Of a stretch of 64,000 nucleotides of DNA, positions 36,840 to 49,194 are shown piece by piece. The notes under the pieces were generated by a model. That model was not told the origin of the DNA. It saw nothing but the letters and a program-made list of their open reading frames with translations, and did no database searches. Every line of letters begins with the position of its first letter. Positions within the stretch are counted from its first letter, which is position 1. The DNA is taken from assembly GCA_916613615.1 (NCBI GenBank), contig OU744733.1:31969939-32033938 (forward strand), read 5' to 3'. Origin of the DNA: Steromphala cineraria. Its lineage: Eukaryota; Mollusca; Gastropoda; Trochida; Trochidae. Both the position numbers and the translations under genes were made by a program.

Positions 36840-37240
36840 GTCCATGACCTCAGCAATAAGATTAATGCGTCATCCTGCAACTCGCTTAATCTATCTCTTC
36901 CATTTATTATGGATAAAACTAAATGTGAACTAAATTTTCTGGATGAAAAAGTTAAATAAAATCCTGAAGGCGTTATACACACGAATATCTTTTACAAAAG
37001 TACTGATACACATCAATATTTGGATTTTAGATCTTGCAATCCCCGACACACCAAACAAAATACTTCGTACTTTTTAGCAAGACGAATTTGCACTTTTGTT
37101 TCCGAAATAGACACCAAAGAACAGCGTCTTAAAGAGTTAAAGCTATTTTGAGAACTTCAAAACTATCCCGTTGAGTAAATAAATGATGGTATCAATAAGG
37201 CACTGAGTCTAGACCAAGACAAACATAGAAAATCAGCTAG
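36840..37240 (+). pseudogene. Penelope-like element reverse transcriptase remnant
   Basis: Broken frames read LPFIMDKTKCELNFLDEKVK, then FYKSTDTHQYLDFRSCNPRH, TKQNTSYFLARRICTFVSE and RLKELKLF, with INDGINKAL after further stops. The block T-D-T-H-x-Y-L followed by H-T-K and a basic LARRIC segment is characteristic of the RT C-terminal part of Penelope-like retroelements. At least three stops interrupt it. It sits inside duplication copy A and has no counterpart in copy B. Confidence 0.75.
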
Positions 37241-37435
37241 TAGTAAACATCCTTTAGACAGTTCTATTTCACATACTAGCACAAACGTTTCCTATCAAAG
37301 AACCAGTCAAGCTGATTCGCCAGGGAAAAGTTGTTTCCCATTGATTACCACTATTAACTCTAATCACACCCATCAACAAATTCCCGTTTTACATCAAAGC
37401 CAAATGATGCAACGAATACTGAAAACGTATTGGGT

Positions 37436-37495
37436 CATTAATATATGTGTGAAGCTAGCGCTATATAAATATCCTACTACTACTATATGTGTATA
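37436..37495 (+). repeat. LINE/SINE-like 3' tail
   Basis: AGCGCTATATAAATA followed by CTACTACTACTA resembles the 3' end and short tandem tail of the CR1-like LINE at 61.43 kb. It is an isolated tail fragment. An A/T run follows at 37728-37756. Confidence 0.45.
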
Positions 37496-38070
37496 AATAA
37501 TTCTGTATATATAAATATATATCTCTGAAGAATTCTTTTTTTTATGTTAACAAAGCATGTAGACATTGCTGTATGGTATGTTACCTTGTATTATGAGTTA
37601 TTGTCAAGTTTTAGTGAAATAATATTTTACTATATTTTTAGACAACAACAAAATGTGTTGCATATATCATTAAATTGATACATTACATCTATCATTAAAT
37701 ATACTTGCTTAAGGTTTGATTAGAATTGAAAAAAAAAAAAAAAAAAATTTTTTAATTGATTGTTTTTTGAGAGTCCATTAACGGTAACAATATGGTGAAT
37801 TTTTTGCTTTCAACCCATCCATCAATCTCTTTCAGGCTGCCAGTTTATGATGAAAAGCAAAACCTTGCTAGGATTCGAAAATATTTCTGATGAAGTTTAA
37901 TTTCCTGTCCGTTGCCTCTGCATTTTGAAATGCAAACATATATTTGATTGATGTTTTAAGATATGTTGATAAATGGCAACCAAGGAGTTGGTCAATTATT
38001 GGCAGATGCTGAAAGCGTGTTAATCCCGTTTGGCTTGATCAATATAACAACTCATGCAACCCATTTTGTT

Positions 38071-38998
38071 GTTTTACAAAAACTATCTAATCAGAATCGA
38101 CATGAAATAAAAACAATTATAGGTAATAATAACTGCAAATATTACTAATGTTTTGATACGAGTATGACTAATATAATTAGTTTTAAGTTTTAAGTTTTTT
38201 GCATAAAGTTGTAGACAATAATGTTAAAATAATAAACAAATATATGTTGTAATGTAATTGTTTGCAACATGTGTACAGCAGACTATAAAACATGTATAGC
38301 ATAAACAAAATATTCCATGAATATACAAGATTCAGACATCATTATTAACTTAAACGTAAATTGTTTATATCCAGTTATTCCCATGATTGCAGTGACATAA
38401 CACGCACTATGTGCTGGAAAACTTGATCATAAATCTTGAATCTCCAAAACACGGGACGATAATGCCATTTATGTCAAAACTGTCATTTAGATGATTTTAG
38501 CCATTTTAGCCATTTCAACTATCAAACTTATCACAGCCATAGGAATGGAATATGAAACACTCATCATGAGGAGAAATCCTCAAGGGCATTTAGAATAGTA
38601 AGTGTAGTAATTCAAATAGATCTGGAGCAAAAGTGCTTTGTGTCTGCGTTATTTCTCACCGCATCTTCATTATTTCCTATCTCTCATTCGCTAATTCGCA
38701 TCGCCCTTTGGCTATTTCGCCTTGAAATTGGAAAGGCGAAACAGCCACCTGATTTCAGGCAGGGAATTTCGATATTATGATAATCTACATTGATAACCGC
38801 ATCAATGAGATTTTTCAGAACAATGACGACATACTATCACTTTCACATATGACTAGTTCCAATACCTGACCGATCTCTCCAACCTCACCAGTGCACACCC
38901 ACTACCCCCTGGATCTGCCACTGCAAGTTCTTTAACTGTGAGTGGTACTGACTTTCCATCTTGTCTTTTGGAAAATGAGTTAGTCGTCTTGTAAGCTA
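38071..38998. other. Non-coding stretch
   Basis: No recognisable feature. Confidence 0.4.
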
Positions 38999-40630
38999 CC
39001 TGTTTGAATCCTTAGTGCTGTGTGTCTTGAGAGCTTTTACCCTTTCTCGCTCGGAAATGATCAGCTGTACCTCATCGTCAATCTGTTGACTTTGTTGCCA
39101 AAGTCCATAGAACACGATATCATCTGTGAGTTTCTCCATTTTTGAAACTCTTTTGGCCGAACGGTCCTCTTTCTTCTTTCCTTGCTCTTCCATTTTCTTC
39201 TGGCGTGCAATTGCAATTTCCTTGTTGCACTCTTTGAACTTTGCATGTGTTTTTCATCACATTTGCTCTTGCAAATTTCAAAATATTCTGTCTCTCGGTA
39301 TCATCCTTTTCGTGTAACCATGCAGAGGTTTTGTTAAATGAGAACAGGAGATAAGCCACTGAAACCAGTGGTGTTATGCTTAGTCGGGCACAAACATCGT
39401 CAAACATGAGACACGAACTTTCTGAATTTTGGGCACAAAGAAGTCTTTCAACATTCACCATTCACCTAGGAGACATGCTTTCCGCGGGTGGAGGCTGCGA
39501 GCTTGCAACCATCACACGGGTGAAGACAGCCTGGAAGAAATTCAAGCAGCTGATACCGGTCTTAACATCACGCCACCTATCGCCCAAGACCCGTGGCCAG
39601 GTGTACAGCACTTGTGTGAGAAGCGCTATGCTCCATGCCTGCGAGACCTGGGCACTGACAAAGCCAAACCTCCATCGTCTTTAGCGTAACGACAGGGCCA
39701 TGATTAGACAAATATGTAATGTCAAGGCAAAAGACACAGCCAACACACGATCAAGTGAGCTGCTAGGACGGCTAGGCCTCGAGGATCTTGACCTTATCCT
39801 AAGGGAGTGAAGACTACGCTGGTTTGGCCATGTAGAGAGATCAAATAGTGCCATCAAGTGTGCCCTGGATCACAAAGTCTGTGGAAAGCATGGACCCGGT
39901 CGACCAAAAATGACATGGAAAGAGTTGACTGACAGAGACCGCAGACAGTGGAAGCTCTCCAAAACAGACCCCATCGAAAGAAAAACGTGGAGATCATAAG
40001 TGAAATCTGCCATGTGTGCAGCTAGCCAGATACCTGGTTGGAGGCCCACCAGTGTGGATGATGCCCCCGGACCTGCACGTTAAACAAAAACAACCGATGA
40101 TGATGATGAGAGGGGTTCTCCTCAACTAAGTCTTTCTTAAATGTTTTTTTGTTGTTTCTGACACTTTTGGAAATGTGAAGTCCTTTTCAAGGAATGCTTT
40201 ATATTTTGAATCGAAAGAAGGCCTGCTTTTCTTAATGAGACATTAGTGTCAATTACTTTTTTCAAACGGTGTTCGAAAGATCGGATTGAGGGTTTTCAAC
40301 GCTCATTTCCATCCTGAGCATTCCTAGACAATTCTATTTTTTGTCCTCAAGATCTTTATTTTCTTCCTGTAATCTTTGATTCTAAAATTCCAGAATTTTT
40401 ACTCTTAGTTTAAGTTCATATGTCTCATCAATACTGATGATGTCATCTACCAGTGACCCATCTACATAATTTGTGTTGACACTGTCACTGTCCGAAATAT
40501 ATATAAATGATGATGGTGATGGAGGAATTATGGACTGCACTGAGGATGGAGCAATTGTGGATGCAGGCGAGGGAGGTGTTGTGGATGCAGGCGAGGGGAT
40601 TAGTGAAGAAGTATAGCCTATTGTGGTGAC
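38999..40630 (-). pseudogene. Decayed intronless gene interrupted by a LINE
   Basis: Minus-strand frames from about 40630 read SLIPSPASTTPPSPAST and ISDSDSVNTNYVDGSLVDD, then LQEENKDLEDKK, KYKAFLEKDFTFPKVSETTK, and after the LINE insertion, LLCAQNSESSCLMFDDVCAR, FNKTSAWLHEKDDTERQNIL, EEQGKKKEDRSAKRVSKMEK and LTDDIVFYGLWQQSQQIDDE to the stop at 38999. Stops and frameshifts are frequent. The C-terminal pattern (basic coiled coil, then YGLWQ and a KALK end) recalls multi-copy uncharacterised proteins of cnidarians and molluscs that seem to be transposon-derived; I cannot name the family. Confidence 0.55.
39450..40112 (+). pseudogene. LINE reverse transcriptase C-terminus
   Basis: The reading HLGDMLSAGGGCELATITRV, WKKFKQLIPVLTSRHLSPKT, VYSTCVRSAMLHACETWAL, then NDRAMIRQIC, RLRWFGHVERSNS and KHGPGRPKMTWKEL is the post-RT region of a non-LTR retrotransposon. 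In-frame stops follow HRL and ILRE, so it is dead. The end is a (GAT)n tail at about 40094-40106. It is inserted in the opposite orientation within the decayed gene at 38999-40630. Confidence 0.85.
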
Positions 40631-41514
40631 TATGACATAAAATATTTTATCATTATTAATTACACTTCATTCCAGTTGGATTTTGAATCAATATTTGATG
40701 TGAAATAAAATCTGAATTAAATTACCAAACATCTTGAAAATGAAGAAGTTGCTTTACCATAAAATTTGTCCATCACATCAATTTCTAGAATGCCAATCAA
40801 AGAAAATATAAATAATACTTCAATGTGATGACCCACACCCCAAACAAAATTAGAAGAATCATTATCAGTTATGTAAACTACATTTGATTTGTTTAAGTAT
40901 AGTAGGTATTTTGTTTTAGACTAAAAATTGGAAAATCTAAAAACTTTTCTTAACTTACATCAAAGTAGGAATTTGGCACATGATGGTGATTTATCCAGTC
41001 AATCCCACATCTGCAGCAATCAGACTAAGAATGCAAATATTTACATCTAATAACATCAAATAAATAACTTTCTACCTCATGACAACAACAAAACCTTGTC
41101 CTGTTTTCGATCACCACCAGTAATGAGAGTTACATCCCTTTTCCTTTTTCGTTTTTCACCGTGGCGACCTACCCCTCTTACTGTAGTCTGGCGCTTCAAT
41201 GCGCTAACATGAGCATGGTGGTACTCATGATCATTTCAATTCAAACATCGGGAAATACTGCGAGAGCCTTAGATCTCGAGTTACCCTAAACCAGGAAGTG
41301 ACAGACCGAACTTCCGAAGCAGGGTCGTTACACGAGTCTCCATTTCAAAGTTTGTTGCCAGAAAATACCTGGACATTGACAGTTATTTTATTTTATGAGT
41401 ACACAATAGTCATGAGTTTATAATCCATAGCAGTTTAAATAATTGCTAAGGACCAGTTAATGAAATTAAATATCAAAATTTTCTGATTTTTCTATAGTTG
41501 CAGATGAGACCTGC

Positions 41515-41805
41515 GGCCGTCTGTCCTGTCTTTCTATAGAGATCTTCTCAACCTCGTCAAGAAAGTCGCGCATCGTCATCAGCCCCTTGCCGTGCCATTT
41601 TTTTTCTGAATTTAGTCAGATTTTAATTCCACCGTTTTAAGAATTTCCTCATTTTGTTTACTTTTTTCTCAAGCCATTCTTCAGCTCTTCAAGCTGGTAT
41701 CTTACCTCTTCATGAAAGAGAATCGTTATAAACTTTTTGATATTGTAAGCAAAGCTGTATCGAGGGTCGGCCGGGTTGACAGGTTTAGCTGTGACATTTT
41801 CAATA
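41515..41805 (-). pseudogene. Coding-like relic, unknown
   Basis: Minus-strand readings PADPRYSFAYNIKKFITILF and EEVRYQLEELKNGLRKK, then a stop, and after a break HGKGLMTMRDFLDEVEKISI and ERQDRRPQVSSA look like protein-coding sequence. They may belong to the same decayed gene as 38999-40630 or a separate one. The family is not recognised. Confidence 0.35.
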
Positions 41806-41929
41806 AGAAAGATTAGTTATGGATAATCAACTTCTTTATTCTTTGACAGCGACGTAATTTGATTCTTTGAAGGGATTTCATATTTTCCTACCGCTCAACT
41901 GTTTACAAAGGAAATTGTTTTGGAAAAAT

Positions 41930-42165
41930 GTCATTATCGTACTTAAAATGCGGGACATATCTGATCAAGTTTTCATTTTGGATTGGATTGGATTGTGGAT
42001 TTCGTTATAGCAATATCTCCGCTTTGATGATGGAAATATACATTATATACTTCCTCATGGGCCAATGTATGTATGCAAAACGTCACATTCCTATTTGAAA
42101 GTAAATCTTCAGATTTCTATCGTCTGCTAGACAAATTAAAGCGAAAAAGATTAACTTTAGAGCAC
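41930..42165 (+). repeat. Dispersed repeat X, copy 1
   Basis: Shares ordered blocks with 48235-48490: GGGACATATCTG/GAGACATATCTG, GGAAATATACATTATATA, CAATGTATGTATGCA, CAGATTT and AGCGAAAAAGA. Same orientation. A weaker third copy of its core is at about 47940-48130. Confidence 0.7.
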
Positions 42166-43014
42166 ACTGGCAACAAACATGGTCCACTGACTCGCTAAAG
42201 TAGACTGTGGGAAGTTATTGACAGTAAGGGTTGTAAACTAAAAAAAAAATACATTTAAACATACATTTAATACATATTTTTCACAATTATCAAGCAGCTG
42301 ACACAGATAGATGTTGAAAGTTCAATGTTTGCATAAAAAAAAGCCTTTATGAAACAGATCCTTTCATAAAATAAGATATAAAGATATTAACTTTATCATA
42401 AGATTGCTGTTAGTCTCCTAAAACGTTTAACCCTGTTTAACACATTTTGCCTCAAGATGATTACCCATCACAATAACTGTATTCAGAAGACGACATTATT
42501 CAGAATAAATAAGTCTTAGCCAATAACCATTGATTAATTGTAAACGCTAAATCATTTAAGATAAACGATGGATGTGGTCATAGCCCGTGTTACTGAAGAA
42601 CACTAAGTCTTTTAAAAAGACAATACTTGAGTCATACTGCTTTTAATATTTCTCTTTGAGATAGGATACAACATTTCTGGTTTTGAAAGTTATATGTATT
42701 CATTTTTGGTTTGATCATACTATATTACATTATTTCAAAATGACTTGATAACATAACAATGGAATGCGTTTGTGTCAAAGAGCTTTCAAGGAAAACATAA
42801 CGTTGCTTCAATTTCAAAAGAATTGTGTTTACAAGCATGATAAATATTTAAAACATGTTGTTAAAATGTGTAAGAATTAATTTACATTCAGTCGATTAAA
42901 ACTGAAATGAGCAATAGACAATAAATTTATTGAATTAATTATTGAATAACATTTGAGCAGATTACTTCTTCTAAAGAGTCGCCCCTCTCCCAAAAATATT
43001 TCTAAACATTTTAC
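42166..43014. other. AT-rich non-coding stretch
   Basis: No recognisable feature. Confidence 0.4.
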
Positions 43015-45510
43015 CGTATTATTCATTCCGTCTTCAGGAAGATATGTCATATTCATGTGTTGAATTACTCCTCAATATTTCTCTGTTTATGGTTGCATTA
43101 TACAGACATATTTCCCAAGGGTCTATTTGTGAGGTTCAAAATTATCTGTGTTGACCCAGAGTTGTCATTCAAACATACTGATACTGTCTGGGTAATCAGG
43201 ACTTAAAGTAATAAATATGACAATATGTGCATTTAAAAAACATTAGCTCATCTCACTCGAGACGAATGATCATTCTGTTTTGTTGATTTAGTCTGATCAA
43301 CAGTTCTTTGTATGCAAGTGCTAGCAAGATGTATTTGATCAAAATATTTTCTGATATGTAGACTGCTTCTGTTCGTGTTTCACAAAGATCACCTTCTTTA
43401 TATTGTTAATTCAAAACTTGATTCAGGAAGAAATAATTCACTTTGAATAAAAAACAGGTTCCATATTCTTAGCATCTGCAATTCATAAGACAGAGAAGCG
43501 TGGTACATTTGAGAAAGTGTCAAAAGTATACTCGTTATTCTTCATGATATTGTTCATGAGTATAGTTTTATTGAAATCTCTTTGAGGTAAAACCCGATCT
43601 AAACAAGGGTTGCTTTATTTTATGAGGTAACATGAAGTAACGATTTGTATACAAAAAATCGACGAAATCTTCAAAGGATGTGGCAAAGTATTTCAGAACA
43701 ACATCATAAATGACTGGTTGCATTTTCTAGTAATGATTGTTGCCTTCAATATGGTATACCCGGAAAGACATACATATCAAAGAATCTGTTTTATCTGTTC
43801 AAAGAAAACCTTCTTTGGATGCGAAGAATAAAATGTCCAAAGAAGAGAGAAAAATCATTCATGATACATACAAGATACAAGTAAATCTAAGTAAAACATA
43901 GGTAGTGAAATCCAAATTGATCAACGCTATGCCCATTTTCATATATCTAGTCAATCACGGTGCGCATAACAAAGAAGGTATTGTGCTAATTACCAACGTT
44001 TTCCATAAAATAAAGATTATTTCACCTTTACCATCACAGTTAGAAAGAAACTATTGAAATATTGTTTTAGTTGTGTGAAACAATAATGACACTTTAATAC
44101 CCTGGCAATATGCAATTCATTTTAAACATTCAGATAAGAATAAAAATGCTTTAATTCTGAATGCAAATGCATTAGAAAAGCAAACAAAATTTGGGTCGAA
44201 AAAATTTACTGAACCACTTCGATTCATAACTCAATTCACAAAATATTAAGTATTTCAAAACATGTAAAACCTAGAAAACAGGTAGACATTGAAATACACG
44301 AATTCAACATGCGCTTTACATAGAATAAAGAAACAATCAAGCACAACACTTTCATCAGTTGTTATATTCTTGTTCTTTTAACATTGACGAGGATGTTGTT
44401 GATGTTTTTTGGACAAACTATAAGATTTGAAATGTGACCAGCAGGAACAATTATTTGCAAAATGTTTTGGACCAGATGATGGCATAAGCATTCAGTTTGA
44501 GTGCGGATAATTATTTGTAATTGGTCTCAAAGAGGAAATATTTTCCTCTATTGGATTTTTAACAGTTAATAAAAGGAATTAATGATTATGAAAAACTTTA
44601 AATCAGGCATAATTATATCTGCACTTTAAACCTTTGCATTCAATTGTTTCTCCTACAATGTCACACTGACATTCAGGACGATATGTTCAACCACTGGTAA
44701 AGAATTATACTGTTAGCCAAGTTTACATGCATCTTAGCATATATAGAACACACAGATAGAACAAAATAAGATATAGTTAAAGAAAAGGGAACTCAGGGTG
44801 CAATAATTAAGTCGCTTGGTACATTTCAATGTCAATACAATTAATACAACATCATAGATATAATCTAGTATTAAATAATGCTTTTAAACTGTCCCCCTTT
44901 TTCGTTTACAAGGCATATAGACAATGTTTATAGGGCATGTTTACCTTGTTGTTAAGATTTTGATAAGTTTTAGTGATAATAATGGCAAGATTTTAGATTA
45001 TTTTAAGCTTTCAAATTTCATGATTACAAAGGTCCTACAACGATAAAGAAAATTCAGAGTTCCGTTGAATATGTCATCAAGTTGATTTCCTAAACTCAAA
45101 TCTATCATAAAACATGCTAACAATACCTTAAAACATGTTTTAATGGTATCAAAACATTTATTTTTTAAATATTTTTGGTATTGATTGCTTGTTGAGTGTC
45201 AATTTACTGTAACAATGTGATAAAATCTATTACTTTCAACCATATCCATCAATGTGTTTTTCATGCAATCAGTTCATGATTAAAGGCAAAACCTTTCAAG
45301 GAATCTTAAATATTTGTAATGAATTTTAATTTCCTGTCTGCTGACTCTGCATTTTGAAATGCAAACATTCTTTGATTGATGCTTTAGGATCAGTTGTTAC
45401 AAGAGTTGATCTATCATAGAAAGATTCTGAGACTGTGGCTTTAATCAACACTGTTGGGATGCTTGATCAATATAATACCAAAAGGAACAGATTTTGTTGT
45501 TTTACCAGTT
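43015..45510 (+). repeat. Segmental duplication, copy B
   Basis: Homologous to copy A at 35285-38070 in order and orientation. It lacks the Penelope-like remnant. Its right edge, near 45510, coincides with the start of the CR1/L2-like LINE, so the LINE may have truncated it. Confidence 0.8.
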
Positions 45511-45539
45511 CTTTTTTTTTATAGTTTTTCGATAATTCA

Positions 45540-46996
45540 CCTGACCCCTGTGCTCTCTCTGTTACTATAACTGAATACATCAAATTCTGTGTCGATTCCA
45601 TTATTCCGCAGAAGGAAATCACCATTTATCAAAACAACAAACCATGGGTGACTAAGGAACTAAAAGTTTAACTGAATGAGAAGAAAAGAGCCTTTTATAC
45701 TAACGATAAATTAAGACAGAGGGACATTAACGTGCAAGTGAAGAAATGTAAGGAGGATTATAAAGACAAGGTCGAGCGACAATTCTACCAGAACAACAGT
45801 CGTCAGGCCTGGAAAGGTGTCAAGACCATGATTGGCCGGCAGAACAAGCCGACATATATCAACTTAGCAGACGACCGAAAGTATGCGGAAGATCTGAACG
45901 AGTTTTATTCAAGATTTGGCACTTTCGACTTCACAAATCAGCGCAAATCTGTCACTGAGAACATCATTCCGGGCATTGAAGATAACCTCACTATTACTCC
46001 TGAGACAGTCAAAACTCATTTTTCGAAATTGAATATTAGGAAAGCATCAGGACCGGATGGACTGGATGGTATTGTTTTAAAACGATGTTGTGACCAGCTC
46101 TGTTATGTTTTAAGTCGGCTTTACCAACTCTCATGTGATCAACATATCATACCAACAATATGGAAAACCTCAAAAATCATCCCAGTGCCTAAGAAAAACA
46201 ACAATTCTGTGTTAAACGACTTTCGACCAGTTGCGCTCACGTCTATTGCTATGAAGTGTTTCGAAAGGATCATGCTAAGTACTCTAATATCAAACGTCGG
46301 ACACCTTCTTGACCCTCTCCAATTTGCATATAGAGCACGTCGGGTCGTCGAGGATGCTAAAGTTGTTATTTTAAACAGTATCTACAAACATTTAGAAATC
46401 CCAAAATCTTTCGTCAGACTCCTGTTTATCGACTTTTCATCTGCTTTTAACACTATACAACCACATATTTTATTGCAAAAACTGTTATCCATGAATATCA
46501 ACCGGAATCTTTTACTGTGTATTGAACAATTTCTTATTAACCGTCCCCAGTTTGTGCACGTGAACCACGCTGACTCATTAACTAGGCTTACTAACACTGG
46601 AGCACCTCAGGGCTGTGTTATATCACCAGTACTTTTTATTCTTTACACCAATGACTGTGTAACCAGAACCCTGATTGTCTCACTGTGAAATTTGCTGATG
46701 GCGCGGCAGTGGTTGGTCTTGTCAAGGAAACAGAAGCTCATCACAGAAAGGACGTGAATAACTTTGCTCAGTGGTGTGACGATAATTACTTACAGTTGAA
46801 CGTTTCAAAGACAACAGAACTTATCATTGATTTCAGAACCAAGAAAAGTGATATTTTACCTGTTGAACTCTAAAGTAAAAATGTTGAAACTGTTAATCAT
46901 TACAAATATCTTGGCACCATCATCGACGATAAATTACAGTGGGGTCCAAACACTGACTACATCTTTAAGAAATGCCAGCAAAGAGCCACTAACGGC
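45540..46996 (+). pseudogene. CR1/L2-like LINE reverse transcriptase, catalytically mutated
   Basis: The reading begins in the endonuclease-RT linker (NNKPWVTKELK, stop, LNEKKRAFY), then a 318-codon frame to 46688 with RKASGPDGLDGIVLKRC, IIPVPKKNN, RPVALTSIAMKCFERIM, LDPLQFAYR, LLFIDFSSAFNTI and NTGAPQGCVISPVLF, the RT fingers and palm. A frameshift near 46665 is needed to reach KFADGAAVVG; the catalytic YADD box is FADG (46691-46702), losing the second aspartate. A further shift leads to VNHYKYLGTIIDDKLQWGPN. The copy ends at the MITE inserted at 46997. It is inactive. Confidence 0.9.
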
Positions 46997-47318
46997 TCAT
47001 TCTCTCCCTACAGAGGCGGATCAAGCCATGAAATGTTGATACAGCCTCTGTCAATTACGCCGTAATCCGTAGGTTCTGGCAGTTTCCCCTGGCGGAAAAA
47101 AATGTACAACAATCTAATGACAACGCTTCTCGCATGGAAAGGGTGCTTCATATCACAATGCTTTTGCCATGATTCAGTAGCCAAAATGATGATTTTAGAA
47201 CAACTAACTTTGATTGCCTCCAATCAGGCATCTCCCATTCTATACCACAAAGTCGGCGTAATAGAACAGAGGCTGTATCAACATATCATGACTTGATCTG
47301 CCTCTGTGGGAGAGAATG
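46997..47318. mobile_element. hAT-like MITE with 8-bp target duplication
   Basis: Inverted ends are TCATTCTCTCCCTACAGAGG and CCTCTGTGGGAGAGAATG, extending inward through GATCAAG and TTGATACAGCCTCTGT. CTAACGGC flanks both sides (46989-46996 and 47319-47326). An 8-bp duplication is the hallmark of hAT transposons. It is inserted at the end of the LINE RT. No transposase frame. Confidence 0.82.
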
Positions 47319-47326
47319 CTAACGGC

Positions 47327-48234
47327 CATGAATAATTACCTTTTGGCAATATGAGAGACTAGGTATGATAGATATCAGGGAATAATTGAAGCTACCGGAC
47401 ATAAATATGTTGATGTAAAAGGGTCAAGAAGAGATGGAATATCTTATGACAAAATCTACAAATACAGACGCAGTAAGAAGCCCTTTAAGAAATATTAAAA
47501 CATTTGTCACTATCAGATTTAACAACTTGCTGACCAGCCATCTCCCAAACGAGCATTGCAGACCCAAGTCCCTGTATCCGACACTGTAAGAGCATCAGTA
47601 TAAGAAACATTGATCTGGCTCTATAGGACGTGTGTCTGCATTACCTTGTCTGAATGTTCTCTATCAATACAATCCGAGCTCTCATTAATCACTAGCACAA
47701 ACAACTTAAGACCTAATCAGATAATTGTACAGTGGGAGTTACGAGATTGATAAGCGACAAAATAATATGATGATAAATAAACTAAAAAGCTAATCGTGCA
47801 TGTTGATACTTCACCCTCATTGCTCATTTTGAGAAAGCCTTTTATGATTTAAAAACATTGATATATGTTTATAATTTTTTTTATCAACTTATGCATATGA
47901 GAATATTATATCTATTTTAATTCAAGTTACAAAAATATATCATGTTTGAGTTCTGTTCAAATCTGGAATTTGCGAATGCATCACCAATTTGGGAAAGGTC
48001 ATCATAGCTACAAGACACATTTCTATCACATTCAACGTTTACTTCAATTATCAAATATACATATCCTCTGGGGCAAATATATGTATGCATAACGTAATTT
48101 GTTTAATTGCGGGACAAAGCTGCAGATTTCACACATTATCAAGCTCAATGTCGACAGCACTTTTCATTATGCCTCATTTAGACGCTTTCAAATCCAGCAA
48201 TTGTAGATGCATAACACATTTGAAAAAAGTCATT
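47327..48234. other. Non-coding stretch with a weak repeat X copy
   Basis: About 47940-48130 shares CCTCTGGGGCAAATATATG-like and GCATAACGT blocks with repeat X. Nothing else recognised. Confidence 0.4.
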
Positions 48235-48490
48235 AAGCTACTTAGAATACGAGACATATCTGTATCAAGTTCCAAGGTGACTTCAATGTTTCATTTCGAG
48301 AGGCTTGATGACATGAGACTCCGAGGATTGTGACATGGCGATATTTTCGCTTTTATGGAGGAAATATACATTATATATTTCCTCTGGGGCCAATGTATGT
48401 ATGCATAATGTCACATTGTTCACTTGGGGGTAAAGCTGCAGATTTATATCGTCTTGTAGACAGATCGAAGCGAAAAAGAGCAAACTTTAT
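48235..48490 (+). repeat. Dispersed repeat X, copy 2
   Basis: Matches 41930-42165 through GACATATCTG, GGAAATATACATTATATA, CAATGTATGTATGCATAA and AGCGAAAAAGA. Confidence 0.7.
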
Positions 48491-48741
48491 ACATAGAACT
48501 TTTTAAATCAACAAAGATGTTCCACCGACACACTAAAGGTGTTTTTGTGGTGTCATCAAATATATGTTTTAAACACAAAGTCATTCAATTACATGACAAG
48601 TACTGAATTTATAAGTTTAAATATTTACTATTTACATCGGAATAACATCGTGTATTAAAGTGACAGTTACAGGTTTTGGGTAACAAAATGATGCTATTAG
48701 AACAGAAGAGAATCAAATCATGAACGTGACAATGATCTTAA

Positions 48742-49027
48742 AGGGACAGTAGCACGTTTTTGGAAAAATATAAGATGATGTCAGGAAAATAAAATTAATT
48801 GTTCCAGTTCAGTTTTCTTACACAAAATGATTTAAAAGTGTTAACACAAAAATGGCCACCAATGGACTTTATATGAATCTTTCTTAATTTAATTTGGATT
48901 TAGAATTTGGATGATTGGTTTGTGTAATGAGTTTTTTGACACTTTCAAAATAATACATTTAGCATTAACGTACAATTATCATTGAAAATTGGAAATATAA
49001 AATTTTCAAAACACTTGCTCTGCCCCT
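48742..49027 (+). mobile_element. TTAA-flanked MITE, family 1, copy 4 (internally deleted)
   Basis: Left end AGGGACAGTAGCACG and right end ACTTGCTCTGCCCCT, TTAA at 48738-48741 and 49028-49031. About 70 bp shorter than copy 1 because of a deletion after the first 60 bases. Confidence 0.8.
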
Positions 49028-49167
49028 TTAAAGAAATGTTTATAAGAATGTTTCCTTAATGATTTAATAAAAGAGCTATTAACAGAGGATTTCCGCAAAA
49101 GTAGAACTAATTGATTTTTAAAATGGCTATTGTGATTTCGGTTTAATGAACTTTCTTCTTTCAACTT

Positions 49168-49190
49168 TTAAAAAACGTGCTACTGCCCCT
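49168..49190 (+). repeat. Orphan right terminus of MITE family 1
   Basis: AAAAAACGTGCTACTGCCCC then T and TTAA (49191-49194). No partner left end is visible within 49032-49167, so a second, mostly deleted copy lay beside copy 4. Confidence 0.65.
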
Positions 49191-49194
49191 TTAA

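Larger units (their letters stand above)
35285..38070 (+). repeat. Segmental duplication, copy A
   Basis: Blocks match copy B (43015-45510) in the same order and orientation: TTGAATTACTCCTCAATATT, ATCAACAGTTCTTTGTATGC, CATCTAAACTTGGGTTGCT-like, GTCACACTGACATT, and near the end AATTTCCTGTC plus GCATTTTGAAATGCAAACAT. Identity looks moderate with many small indels. A Penelope-like remnant at about 36.84-37.45 kb is present only in this copy. No gene was recognised in either copy. Confidence 0.8.

Noticed and set aside
47989..48333. 114-codon plus-strand open frame
   Set aside because: It overlaps repeat X, whose other copies are not open in this frame.
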